From Longivirga sp036510975 (GTDB lineage Bacteria > Actinomycetota > Actinomycetes > S36-B12 > CAIYMF01): 27,800 bases of DNA. Location of the stretch: the NCBI GenBank assembly GCA_036510975.1, contig DATCCY010000006.1, positions 1 through 27,800 on the forward strand, in the 5' to 3' direction. A program made the translations under genes and the position numbers. Positions 7,114 to 14,711 of the stretch are shown here, piece by piece. The notes beneath the pieces are model-generated. The model was not told the origin of the DNA, did not search any database, and saw only the letters and a program-made list of their open reading frames with translations. Numbering within the stretch: position 1 is the stretch's first letter; each line of letters begins with the position of its first letter.

Positions 7114-8169
7114 GTGCTACCTGCGCCCCCAGCACGCTCGGTCGCCCGGACACCGTGGCTACCCTCGGACTGTGAGTGCACGAGTGAGCAGTCGGCCGTC
7201 CCTGGCGTCCCCTGCCTCGGCGATGCACGCCCATCACCGTGGCCGCTGAGCCCGGGGCCGGCCTACCTGTGGCTGGCCGGGATCATGCTGGCGGCGGCGA
7301 CCTGCCTGACGTTCGCGGCCCTCCCGCCCACGCCCGAGACCCCGCGCACCTTCGACCTCGCGATGGGGATCGTCGCGCTCGGGCTCGCCGGCCTCGTCCT
7401 GACCCTGCTGCCGCACCTGCGCGACGACTGGGGCCTCGACCTCGGCCTGGGCGTCGCCGTCGTGCTGAGCGGGCTCGGCGCGGTGTGGATGCCCAAGGCC
7501 CAGGGACAGCTCGTCACCGGGTTCGGCCTGGTGCTCATGGGCGTCTACGCCGCGTACTTCCGGCCGAGGCGACGCCTCGTCGGACTGCTCGTCCTCATGC
7601 TGACGTCGTACGGGACGGCCCTGCTGCTCGCGCCGCGGCTCCCGTCGCCGCTGTGCTTCCTGGTCGTCGCGGGGACGGTGATCGGTGTCGCGCTGCTCAT
7701 CGCGAGCATGGCCGCGCGGATGCGCGACCTCGCCTTCCGCGACAGCCTCACCGGCGTGCTGAACCGGCGCGGGTTCGAGGTGGCCGTGGCGCCCGTCGCG
7801 GGCATGGCGGCCAGGGCGGGCACGCCCGTCTCCGTGGGGCTCATCGACCTCGACGGCTTCAAGGCGTTCAACGACGCCCACGGGCACCTCGCCGGCGACG
7901 ACATCCTCGTGGAGCTCACGACCGCGTGGAAGAGCGGCCTGCGCAGCGGAGACATCATGGCGCGCTTCGGTGGGGACGAGTTCGCCGTCGTGCTGCCCGA
8001 GAGCACACCGGCCGATGCCCGCGAGCTCGCCGCACGGCTGCGGGCGCTGCACCCGGGCGCGTGGTCGGTCGGCTTCGCCGAGTGGCAACCGGGCGAGGAG
8101 CTCACCGTCGCGCTGACCCGCGCCGACCGCGCCCTCTACGCCGACAAGCGCGTCCGAGCCGAGGCCTGA
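7114..8169 (+). CDS. Membrane diguanylate cyclase (GGDEF), copy 2, uncertain start
   Basis: A second GGDEF protein has the plan of the preceding gene: about six membrane segments (50-200), then a cyclase domain starting FRDSLTGVLNRRGF (208-221). Catalytic residues are complete: IDLDGFK (244-250), I-site RSGD (277-280) and GGDEF (286-290), with a good C-terminal ADRALYADK. The start is problematic. The only in-frame early start is GTG 7114, giving about 45 residues of odd, cysteine-containing sequence. ATG 7285 would cut the first membrane helix. A better-looking leaderless GTG at 7172 (TACCCT 7 nt upstream) reads in another frame to a TGA at 7247-7249. An indel, a -1 slip or a CTG start are possible explanations. 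The catalytic part is certain; the N-terminus is not. Confidence 0.85.
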   Translation: MLPAPPARSVARTPWLPSDCECTSEQSAVPGVPCLGDARPSPWPLSPGPAYLWLAGIMLAAATCLTFAALPPTPETPRTFDLAMGIVALGLAGLVLTLLPHLRDDWGLDLGLGVAVVLSGLGAVWMPKAQGQLVTGFGLVLMGVYAAYFRPRRRLVGLLVLMLTSYGTALLLAPRLPSPLCFLVVAGTVIGVALLIASMAARMRDLAFRDSLTGVLNRRGFEVAVAPVAGMAARAGTPVSVGLIDLDGFKAFNDAHGHLAGDDILVELTTAWKSGLRSGDIMARFGGDEFAVVLPESTPADARELAARLRALHPGAWSVGFAEWQPGEELTVALTRADRALYADKRVRAEA

Positions 8170-8202
8170 GAGCCGTCGTCGTCGCTCTCCGGCTTCGCGC
8201 CC

Positions 8203-8949
8203 TCAGCCGACGACGGCACGGATCGCGACGTGATCGCTCGGAGAGCCGGCGTCGGGCAGCCACAGCTCGCTGCCCACGGGCGGCAGGCCCGTCTGGGTCA
8301 CGACGACGCTCGAGCACCCACGGACGGCGACGACGTCGAGCTCGCGGGTCCGGCCGTTGGTCGCCGCCGTCGCACCGCACGCGCTCGCCTCGAACCCGTG
8401 CCGGCGCAGCACGTCACCGGTCCGGCTCGACCAGGCTGCGTTCAGGTCGCCCACCAGCACGACGGCGGCGGCCTGCTGCGCGTCGATCCAGTCGACCAGC
8501 TCCCCTGCCTGCGCGGCGCCGGCGAGACGCCTCTGCGGCCACTCCGGGTCGAGGTGCAGGGAGACGGCGAGGACGCCGTCGAGCGCGGCCGCCGCCCACG
8601 CGCGCCGACCGTCACGCGTCGCACCGGTGCTCCCGCTGAGGTGGTGGACGCACGAGGCCAGCAGCACCCCGTCGCTCGCGTGCCGTCGCGGTGCGTGGAC
8701 CAGCGAGGCACCCGCCTTGTCACGCAGCCAGGACACAAGGTCGGCGTCGGCCTCCTGCACGGCGACGACGTCGCTGTGCAGGAGCAGGTCGCGCAGCTGC
8801 GAGCGCACGCGCGGCATCCGGGTCTGGGGTGCGAGGTCGTCGGGGAGGACGCCGGCGTAGCGGTGCGGGAGGGCGTACGCCGGTGCCAGGACGTTCCAGG
8901 TCGCGAGTCGGAGCACGACCCGATCCTGCTCCTCGGCGCGACGCGACAC
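8203..8949 (-). CDS. Endonuclease/exonuclease/phosphatase (EEP) family protein
   Basis: This 248-residue member of the EEP fold (the DNase I, Mg-dependent phosphodiesterase and sphingomyelinase group) hydrolyses phosphoester bonds in an unknown substrate. The fold's motifs occur in order: ATWNVL (16-21), VQEAD with metal ligand Glu66, SLHLD with His132, GDLNAAW with Asp168 and Asn170, and the catalytic SDH (238-240). No signal peptide is evident. GTG 8949 lies 5 nt after the hflX stop, suggesting co-transcription; it has no ribosome site, and a GTG at 8916 with GAGGAG 12 nt upstream is an alternative start. A nucleic-acid repair role is possible but not shown by sequence. Confidence 0.85.
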   Translation of the reverse strand: MSRRAEEQDRVVLRLATWNVLAPAYALPHRYAGVLPDDLAPQTRMPRVRSQLRDLLLHSDVVAVQEADADLVSWLRDKAGASLVHAPRRHASDGVLLASCVHHLSGSTGATRDGRRAWAAAALDGVLAVSLHLDPEWPQRRLAGAAQAGELVDWIDAQQAAAVVLVGDLNAAWSSRTGDVLRRHGFEASACGATAATNGRTRELDVVAVRGCSSVVVTQTGLPPVGSELWLPDAGSPSDHVAIRAVVG

Positions 8950-8954
8950 GCGGG

Positions 8955-10559
8955 TCAGGCGATGACGGCGCTGGCCGCGGCGAGGTCGCCGGCCAGCGGC
9001 TCGTTGACCCGGCCCACGACGCGGGTGCCGGTCTCGAGGTGCTCGACCTTCTCGATCTCGCCCTCGCGGTGCGCCCGCGCGACGAGGTCGCCGCGGTCGT
9101 AGGGCACGACGAGGTCGACCGCGACCGAGGCGTGCGGGAGGTCGTCCTCGATGAGCTGGAGCAGCCGGTCGATGCCCTCACCGGTGCGTGCGCTCACGAC
9201 CACCGAGTGCGGCTCGCGTCGCAGGATCCTGTTGACCACCAGGGGATCCGCGGCGTCGGCCTTGTTGATTACGACGATCTCCGGCACGTGCTGCGCGCCG
9301 ATCTCCGCGAGCACGATGCGCACGGCGGCGAGCTGCTCCTCCGGTGCGTCGTCGCTGCCGTCGACGACGTGGAGGATGAGGTCGGACTCCGCGACCTCCT
9401 CGAGGGTCGAGCGGAACGCCTCGACGAGCTGGTGCGGCAGGTGGCGCACGAAGCCGACCGTGTCGGCGACCGTGAAGTCGCGACCGCCGGGCGTCTGCGC
9501 CTTGCGGACCGTGGGGTCGAGGGTGGCGAACAGCGTGTCGTCGACGAGCACGCCGGCGCCCGTGACGCGGTTGAGCAGGCTGGACTTCCCGGCGTTGGTG
9601 TAGCCGGCGATCGCGACGCTGGGCACGCCGTGGCGACGCCGGTCCGCGCGCTGGGTGTCGCGCGCGACCTTCATCTCCTTGATCTCGCGCCGCAGCTTCG
9701 CGGTGGTGGTGCGGATCCGGCGTCGATCGGTCTCGATCTTCGTCTCGCCCGGGCCGCGGGTGCCGACGCCGCCGCTCGACCCGCCGGCGCCGCCGCCCTG
9801 GCGCGAGAGGCTCTCGCCCCAGCCGCGCAGGCGCGGGAGCAGGTACTGCATCTGGGCGAGGCTCACCTGCGCCTTGCCCTCACGGCTGCGGGCGTGCTGG
9901 GCGAAGATGTCGAGGATCAGCCAGGTGCGGTCGACCACCTTGACCTTGACGACGTCCTCGAGCTGTCGCAGCTGTCCGGGGGTGAGCTCGCCGTCGCAGA
10001 TGACGGTGTCGGCGCCGGTCTCGACCACCACGGCGCGCAGCTCCTGGGCCTTCCCCGAGCCGATGTAGGTGGCCGGGTCCGGGCGGTCGCGTCGCTGGAC
10101 GAGGCCGTCGACGACGACCGAGCCGGCCGTCTCGGCGAGGCGCGCGAGCTCGGCGAGGCTGCGCTCGGCGTCGCGCAGCGTCCCCTCGGTCCAGACGCCG
10201 ACGAGCACCACGGTCTCGAGGCGGATCTGGCGGTACTCGACCTCGGTGACGTCGGTGAGCTCGGTCGACAGGCCGCGGACCCGGCGCAGCGCCGCACGGT
10301 CGGACAGGTCGAGCGCCCCGGTCGTGGGGTCGCCGACCGCGCCTCGGGAGCGGGGGCCGGTGACCGGGCCGACGCCGTGCGGGTCGCCCGTGACCGGGTC
10401 GACGTCGGGGAACTCGGCGTCGAGGAAGTCCGGGTCGAGGAAGGACCCGCCCGCGAACGGCCCTTCAGCCGGAAGCGAGTCGGCTCGGTGCGCGGCGTCC
10501 TCGAGGGCGCTGTCGCGCCCGGAGTCGCGGGTCGCCCGGTCGTCATGGGGAGTAGTCAT
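8955..10559 (-). CDS. hflX: GTPase HflX
   Basis: HflX is a ribosome-associated GTPase that splits or rescues stalled 70S ribosomes after stress. The 534-residue protein has an acidic, disordered N-terminal extension (1-105), the HflX subdomain (about 110-310, with YIGSGKAQEL, GELTPGQLRQLE, DRTWLILDIFAQHA and GTRGPGETKIETDRR) and the Obg-like G domain: G1 GYTNAGKSS (319-327), G3 DTVGF, G4 NKAD and G5 SARTGEG. The ATG at 10559 (MTTPHDD) is favoured; upstream codons are arginine/glycine-rich, and the ribosome site (GGGGGTG) is weak. It follows the SCO6745-like gene by about 120 bp and is tightly followed by the EEP gene. The order dapF then hflX is conserved in actinobacteria. Confidence 0.97.
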   Translation of the reverse strand: MTTPHDDRATRDSGRDSALEDAAHRADSLPAEGPFAGGSFLDPDFLDAEFPDVDPVTGDPHGVGPVTGPRSRGAVGDPTTGALDLSDRAALRRVRGLSTELTDVTEVEYRQIRLETVVLVGVWTEGTLRDAERSLAELARLAETAGSVVVDGLVQRRDRPDPATYIGSGKAQELRAVVVETGADTVICDGELTPGQLRQLEDVVKVKVVDRTWLILDIFAQHARSREGKAQVSLAQMQYLLPRLRGWGESLSRQGGGAGGSSGGVGTRGPGETKIETDRRRIRTTTAKLRREIKEMKVARDTQRADRRRHGVPSVAIAGYTNAGKSSLLNRVTGAGVLVDDTLFATLDPTVRKAQTPGGRDFTVADTVGFVRHLPHQLVEAFRSTLEEVAESDLILHVVDGSDDAPEEQLAAVRIVLAEIGAQHVPEIVVINKADAADPLVVNRILRREPHSVVVSARTGEGIDRLLQLIEDDLPHASVAVDLVVPYDRGDLVARAHREGEIEKVEHLETGTRVVGRVNEPLAGDLAAASAVIA

Positions 10560-10676
10560 CACCCCCAGGGTCGCACGCCCCACCCCACCCCCGCGAACCC
10601 GAATCCGCCCTGTTCCAGGTCGCATGGTCGTGCCCCGCCAGGAACCCGGAGGAGAGGGGGGAAGGAAGCGGGGTGG

Positions 10677-11465
10677 TCAGGCGGCTGTGGGGCCGAAGGC
10701 TGCCCGGGCGGCCCGGGCCAGCAGGGTGAGGAGCTCGACGCGCTCGTCGTGGCCGAGGACGTCCCAGGAGGGCGCGACGAGGCGGTCGGTCAGGGCCTCG
10801 GCCTCGGAGCGGGCGAGCGCCAGGCCGGTGGCGTCCTCGAAGGGCTCCTCCCAGCCGAAGAACGACGCGTTGCCCGAACCTCCCGGGCCGCTGAGCACGG
10901 CCTGCAGCGGGGAGAGGCCGGAGGCGACGACGGCGACGAGATGCATGCCGCCGCGGTACTCGCGCAGCACGTGCAGCTGCTGGGCGAGTCGACCGGCGGC
11001 GTCGTCGGTGAGCGGCACGGCGCGCCAGCCGGCGTAGAGCGGCAGGGCAGCGACGTCGGTCCCGTCGACGACCCAGCTCAGCAGGTCGGCGAGGCGCTCG
11101 GCGTCCTCGAACGCGGCGAACCTCGCGCGCCCCCACGCGCGGCAGGTCTCGGCGTATCCGTCGCGCGCCGTGCGCACGTCGAGCAGCTCACGGGCGCTGT
11201 CCCACCACTCGCGGACCTTGTCGGCCGGCCAGAAGCCGAACGCCGAGGTGACGACGTCGGCATCCACGTCGCCGAGCACGCTGCCGCGCCCGAGGGTGTA
11301 GCCCTGGCGGCCGCGGAAGCCGTGCGCCTCCGAGAACGCCTTCGCCTGCGAAGAGATCATGAACCCGCCGCCGAGGGAGGCGACCAGCGGTGCGCACGCG
11401 GCGGCGAACGCCGGACCGTCGTCCACGTCGATGTCGATGTCTTCGTCCATGTCGCCGTCGCTCAC
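10677..11465 (-). CDS. SCO6745-family helical protein
   Basis: This conserved actinobacterial protein of 262 residues has unknown function. Similarity to the SCO6745 group is seen in ASLGGGFMISSQAKAFSEAH followed by GRGSVLGDVDADVVTSAFGF, then WPADKVREWWDSARELL, and in late HLVAVVASGLSPLQAVL and GNASFFGWEEP. These form a mainly helical protein with an HTH-like segment, sometimes labelled an HTH protein, but DNA binding is not established. Start choice: GTG 11465 overlaps the dapF TGA as GTGA, arguing for coupling; ATG 11450, five codons on, begins an acidic DEDIDIDVDD run and is an alternative. No ribosome site favours either. It is probably transcribed with dapF. Confidence 0.75.
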   Translation of the reverse strand: MSDGDMDEDIDIDVDDGPAFAAACAPLVASLGGGFMISSQAKAFSEAHGFRGRQGYTLGRGSVLGDVDADVVTSAFGFWPADKVREWWDSARELLDVRTARDGYAETCRAWGRARFAAFEDAERLADLLSWVVDGTDVAALPLYAGWRAVPLTDDAAGRLAQQLHVLREYRGGMHLVAVVASGLSPLQAVLSGPGGSGNASFFGWEEPFEDATGLALARSEAEALTDRLVAPSWDVLGHDERVELLTLLARAARAAFGPTAA

Positions 11466-12346
11466 CGCGGCCCGCCGATCGTTGCCTGCGCCACGAGCAC
11501 CGCGGGACCGCGCAGCTCGAGATGTCCATCGGCCAGTCGCGTCACGACCACCGTCCCGCCCGGGACGTCGACCGTGTACGCCGTCGCCACGGGAGCCTCG
11601 TCGCGCGCCGCCGACGCGACCATCACCGCGCACGCGCCGGTGCCGCACGAGCGGGTCTCCCCGACCCCGCGCTCGTGCACCCGCATGCGCACCCGGTGGT
11701 CGCTGTGCGCACCGACCCGGTGGGCGAACTCGACGTTGACGCCGTCCGGGAACATCGTGCGCGGCGCCACGATCGGGGCGTTCGTGAGGTCGAGCGCGAC
11801 GAGCTCGTCGGGGTCGTCGAGGAACACCACGCAGTGCGGGTTCGGCACGAACACACCGCTGCCGTTCCAGCTCTGGTGGCCCACCGAGACGACCGGCATC
11901 GCGCGCAGCGCGGGCGTCGTCGCCCCACCCATGTCGATCGTGACGTCGCCGTCGCTCTCGATGCGCACCGCGCACGCGCCGCCGCGGGTGGCGATCGAGA
12001 AGCTGTCGCCGCTCTCGAGACCGGCATCGACGAGGTAGCGGGCGAACACCCGCGCACCGTTGCCGCACATCTCCGCGACCGAGCCGTCGCCGTTGCGGTA
12101 GTCCATGAACCAGCGGGCGACGTCGGCCTGCTCGGCCACCTCCGGGCACGCGGCGGTCGGGACGACGCGCAGGACGCCGTCGGCCCCGATCCCGGTGTGC
12201 CGGTCGGCGAGCGCGCGCACCTGAGCCGCAGTGAGCTCGATCGCGGCGTCGAGATCCGGCACGAGCACGAAGTCGTTGCCGGTCCCGTGCCCCTTGAGCA
12301 CGCGCAGCCCGGCGAGCTGCTCGAGTGCCTCGGAGTGCGACGTCAC
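11462..12346 (-). CDS. dapF: Diaminopimelate epimerase DapF
   Basis: DapF converts LL- to meso-diaminopimelate in the cytoplasm, the last step before lysine decarboxylation and the source of the peptidoglycan cross-linking residue. The 294-residue protein has both active-site cysteines, Cys94 in EMCGNGAR and Cys234 in RSCGTGACA, as well as the opening KGHGTGNDFVL and the substrate-binding YRNGDGS. The GTG at 12346 is supported by a -10-like TACGCT (12359-12354) 7 nt upstream, suggesting a leaderless message; no ribosome site is seen. Its stop overlaps the next start by 4 nt. Upstream, palindromic repeat A copy 2 separates it from the glycosyltransferase gene. In related genomes miaA usually directly precedes dapF; here two sugar-chemistry genes intervene. 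Confidence 0.97.
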   Translation of the reverse strand: MTSHSEALEQLAGLRVLKGHGTGNDFVLVPDLDAAIELTAAQVRALADRHTGIGADGVLRVVPTAACPEVAEQADVARWFMDYRNGDGSVAEMCGNGARVFARYLVDAGLESGDSFSIATRGGACAVRIESDGDVTIDMGGATTPALRAMPVVSVGHQSWNGSGVFVPNPHCVVFLDDPDELVALDLTNAPIVAPRTMFPDGVNVEFAHRVGAHSDHRVRMRVHERGVGETRSCGTGACAVMVASAARDEAPVATAYTVDVPGGTVVVTRLADGHLELRGPAVLVAQATIGGPR

Positions 12347-12353
12347 GACGCAG

Positions 12354-12359
12354 AGCGTA
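12354..12359 (-). promoter_or_regulatory. -10 element for leaderless dapF
   Basis: TACGCT lies 7 nt before the dapF GTG with no ribosome site between, the spacing expected for a transcript starting at the start codon. Confidence 0.4.
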
Positions 12360-12375
12360 CGTCCCCCCCAACGCC

Positions 12376-12431
12376 GAGACTGATCAATCGGTCGTCACCC
12401 GGCTCGGGAAGCAGCCGTTTGATCAGTCTCA
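12376..12431. repeat. Palindromic repeat, family A copy 2
   Basis: 19-nt arms (12376-12394 and 12412-12430) pair at 16 positions around a 17-nt centre. On the minus strand the element starts TGAGACTGATCAAACGG, where TGA is the stop codon of the glycosyltransferase gene. It shares GACTGATCAA, CTTCCCG and GACGACC blocks with copy 1 (764-841), where TGA likewise ends an unrelated gene. Confidence 0.8.
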
Positions 12432-13583
12432 GGGAGGGGGTGCGTGCGGGACGCGGGCTTGCTCGTAGGCGTGCTCGACCGTCGCCAGGACGTTCGGCCA
12501 GGCCTCCGCGGGCTCGGTCGTGCGGTTGTGCTCGGAGATACGCCGACGCAGCTCGTCGTCGGTCGCGATGCGGGCCATCGCGAGCGTCATCGCGCGGTCG
12601 TCGGTGGCGAGCAGGCCCTCCTGCTCGTCGCGCACGAACGTGGCGATGCCCGTCTCGGCGTAGGCGAGCACCGGGAGCCCCGCGGTACGCGCCTCGAGCG
12701 CCGCGATGCCGAACGACTCCATCTTCGCCGGCGCGACGAACACGTCGGACGCGGCGAGGGTGGCGCGGACCTGGTCCGGGGCCAGACGACCGGCGAGGTC
12801 GACGACGCAGGGGCCGTAGGTGAGGCCGTGGCGCTCGATGTGACGGCGTACCTGGGCGGCCATGGGGCCGTCGCCGACGATCGTGAGGCGCAGGCGGCGC
12901 CCGGCGGGCAGGAGGCTCGCGGCCTCCTGCACCATCGACACGAGCGGCATCGTGCGCTTGCGCGGGGCGAGGCGCATCACCGCGACGAGGCGCACCTCGT
13001 CGGGGTCGCCGACGACGTGCGGGATGCGCCAGGCGTCGACGTCGATGCCGTTGGGCACCAGCGTGACCGGCACGATCGGCCCGACGATGCGCCTGATCGG
13101 GTCGGCCGCGGCGTCGCTCACCGCGGTGAGGACGACGCCCCAGCGCGACCAGCCGGTGACGAGGTCGGCGAGGCGCGCAGCCGGCGAGAACACCCCGCCC
13201 CACACGCCGTGGATCGTGACGACGGTCGGCAGGCCGAGCTGCCGCGCGACGCGGGCGCCGGGGTAGGCGAACGGCGAGACGACGCCGCCGTGGACGTGGA
13301 CGGCGTCCGCGCCCGCGGCCGCCCCGCCGTCGGCGAGCAGCTCGCGGATCACGGCGTTGACCCGCGGGTGGACCGGGATGTCGGCCGGCATCCTCGCGGT
13401 GGTGCGGTGCACGACGACGCCGTCGAGGACCTCGGACCCGTTGCGCAGCGTGTCGGTCGGCGTCGCGGTGATGACGTGGACGTCGTGCCCCGCCGCCGCC
13501 TGGCGGACGGCGAGAGCACGGACCTGCGTCTCGATGCCACCCAGCCGAGGCGGGTAGCAGTCGCTGATGTGGACGATCCGCAC
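12429..13583 (-). CDS. Family 4 (GT-B) glycosyltransferase
   Basis: This 384-residue retaining glycosyltransferase of the GT4 kind transfers a sugar from a nucleotide donor. The acceptor-side N-terminal domain opens HISDCYPPRLGGIETQV, with the glycine-rich PPRLGGIE loop; the donor domain has VMRLAPRKR (202-210, phosphate-binding Arg204 and Lys209), VGDGP and the EX7E motif (Glu289 to Glu297, ESFGIAALE). No membrane segment is present; it probably works at the membrane face. GTG 13583 is preceded 8 nt upstream by TAGGGT, suggesting a leaderless transcript. The TGA belongs to palindromic repeat A. It is divergent from a PIG-L deacetylase, a pairing reminiscent of MshA/MshB in mycothiol synthesis. 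Sequence alone does not make it MshA; a PimB-like or other lipid/thiol glycosyltransferase is equally possible. Confidence 0.88.
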   Translation of the reverse strand: MRIVHISDCYPPRLGGIETQVRALAVRQAAAGHDVHVITATPTDTLRNGSEVLDGVVVHRTTARMPADIPVHPRVNAVIRELLADGGAAAGADAVHVHGGVVSPFAYPGARVARQLGLPTVVTIHGVWGGVFSPAARLADLVTGWSRWGVVLTAVSDAAADPIRRIVGPIVPVTLVPNGIDVDAWRIPHVVGDPDEVRLVAVMRLAPRKRTMPLVSMVQEAASLLPAGRRLRLTIVGDGPMAAQVRRHIERHGLTYGPCVVDLAGRLAPDQVRATLAASDVFVAPAKMESFGIAALEARTAGLPVLAYAETGIATFVRDEQEGLLATDDRAMTLAMARIATDDELRRRISEHNRTTEPAEAWPNVLATVEHAYEQARVPHAPPP

Positions 13584-13591
13584 GATCCGCG

Positions 13592-13597
13592 ACCCTA
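13592..13597 (-). promoter_or_regulatory. -10 element for leaderless GT4 transcript
   Basis: TAGGGT sits 8 nt before the GTG start at 13583 with no ribosome site between. The same hexamer occurs at the same distance before miaB and at 7 nt before the extradiol-dioxygenase-like gene. Confidence 0.45.
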
Positions 13598-13639
13598 CCC
13601 GCGCCCCAAGCCCCGCAGCCGCCCGGCCAGCACCGCACC

Positions 13640-13716
13640 GAATCTGGTCTTGATCGTCCCTTAGGGACGATCAAGACCAGATTCCTTCACCGCAGCGTCC
13701 ACAACTCGCGATCTTG
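13640..13716. repeat. Palindromic repeat, family B, left copy
   Basis: A near-perfect palindrome (13640-13684, about 22-bp arms around one base) contains the 27-nt core at 13649-13675 and is followed by the 20-nt block GTCCACAACTCGCGATCTTG (13697-13716). Both blocks recur, identical but inverted, at 14636-14711. It lies in the divergent region between the GT4 and PIG-L genes. Confidence 0.85.
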
Positions 13717-13768
13717 ACCGTCGCCGAGCCACCGCCAGCGGCGCGAGGCGCTCTGCCAGAGTGTGTCC

Positions 13769-14560
13769 ATGGCCGCGGCGACCACCCTCGTGTTCGTGCA
13801 CGCGCACCCCGACGACGAGGCCCTCCTCACCGCGGGCACGATGGCGCGCGCGGCCGCCGAGGGGCAGCGCGTCGTCCTCGTCGTCGCGACCGACGGCGCC
13901 GCCGGGCTCGCGTCGTCGGACCACCTCGCCGCCGAGGGTGGCCTCGCGGCGCGTCGCGCCGCCGAGCTCGCGGAGTCCTGCCGCGTCCTCGGCGTACACC
14001 GGCTGGTCTCGCTGGGTTACGCCGACTCCGGGCTCCACGGCGACGCGGAGCAGGCGGACGACGGTCCGGTGCCGCTGTGTCGAGCACCGCTCGAGGAGTC
14101 GGCCGCGGCGCTCGCGGCCATCCTGATCGAGGAGGACGCCGACGTCCTCATCACCTACGACCCCAACGGTGGCTACGGCCACCCCGACCACGTCCGCCTG
14201 CACGAGCTCTCGCTGCGCGCGGCGCAGATCGCGGGCACGCCGCGTGTGTTCGAGGCGACGGTCCCGCGCGACCTGCTCCTGCGCGCGATCCGCCTCGCCG
14301 CAACGGTCTACCGCTTCCCGCCCGAGTTCGATCCCACGGCCTTCGAGCGCGCCTTCACCGCGAGCGCCGACATCACCCACCGGGTCGACGTTCGCCGATA
14401 CGCCGACGCCAAGCGCGCCGCGATGTCGGCCCACGCCTCGCAGGCGAGCGCCGACGAGGGCGACCGCACCCTCGCCGCATTCCTGCGCATCCCGACGCTG
14501 CTCTACCGACGGGTGTTCGGCCGCGAGTGGTACGTCGAGCGCCGTACGCCGACGGCCTGA
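13769..14560 (+). CDS. PIG-L family N-acetylglucosaminyl deacetylase
   Basis: This Zn-dependent LmbE/PIG-L deacetylase (263 residues) removes acetyl groups from N-acetylglucosamine-type conjugates; relatives are MshB and Mca of mycothiol metabolism. The signature HAHPDDE is at residues 11-17 (zinc-binding His and Asp plus the catalytic Asp), and the second site GYGHPDHVRLH at about 136-146 gives the third zinc ligand. ATG 13769 has the -10-like CAGAGT 6 nt upstream and no ribosome site; GTG 13763, two codons earlier, is the alternative. It is divergent from the GT4 glycosyltransferase. The gene is enclosed by inverted copies of repeat B, so it may have arrived or turned as a unit. The substrate is unknown. 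Confidence 0.88.
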   Translation: MAAATTLVFVHAHPDDEALLTAGTMARAAAEGQRVVLVVATDGAAGLASSDHLAAEGGLAARRAAELAESCRVLGVHRLVSLGYADSGLHGDAEQADDGPVPLCRAPLEESAAALAAILIEEDADVLITYDPNGGYGHPDHVRLHELSLRAAQIAGTPRVFEATVPRDLLLRAIRLAATVYRFPPEFDPTAFERAFTASADITHRVDVRRYADAKRAAMSAHASQASADEGDRTLAAFLRIPTLLYRRVFGREWYVERRTPTA

Positions 14561-14635
14561 CCCGGCGCCCGGCCGGACCCGGCTCCCGGATCTGACGGTG
14601 CACCCGGCGGACGCCGACGGGACACCCGACGCGAG

Positions 14636-14711
14636 CAAGATCGCGAGTTGTGGACACTCAGAGCGAGGAAACTGGCGGCCTTGATCGTCCCTAAGGGACG
14701 ATCAAGGCCGC
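14636..14711. repeat. Palindromic repeat, family B, right copy
   Basis: The 20-nt block CAAGATCGCGAGTTGTGGAC (14636-14655) is followed by an 18-bp-arm perfect palindrome (14675-14711) around a single A. It is the inverted counterpart of 13640-13716. The central CTA (14691-14693) is the miaA stop codon read on the minus strand, and the right arm encodes the last residues ALIVP of MiaA. Confidence 0.85.

Noticed and set aside
8691..12038. A 1115-codon open frame on the plus strand
   Set aside because: It runs antisense through the EEP, hflX, SCO6745-like and dapF genes, has no recognisable domain and no ribosome site.
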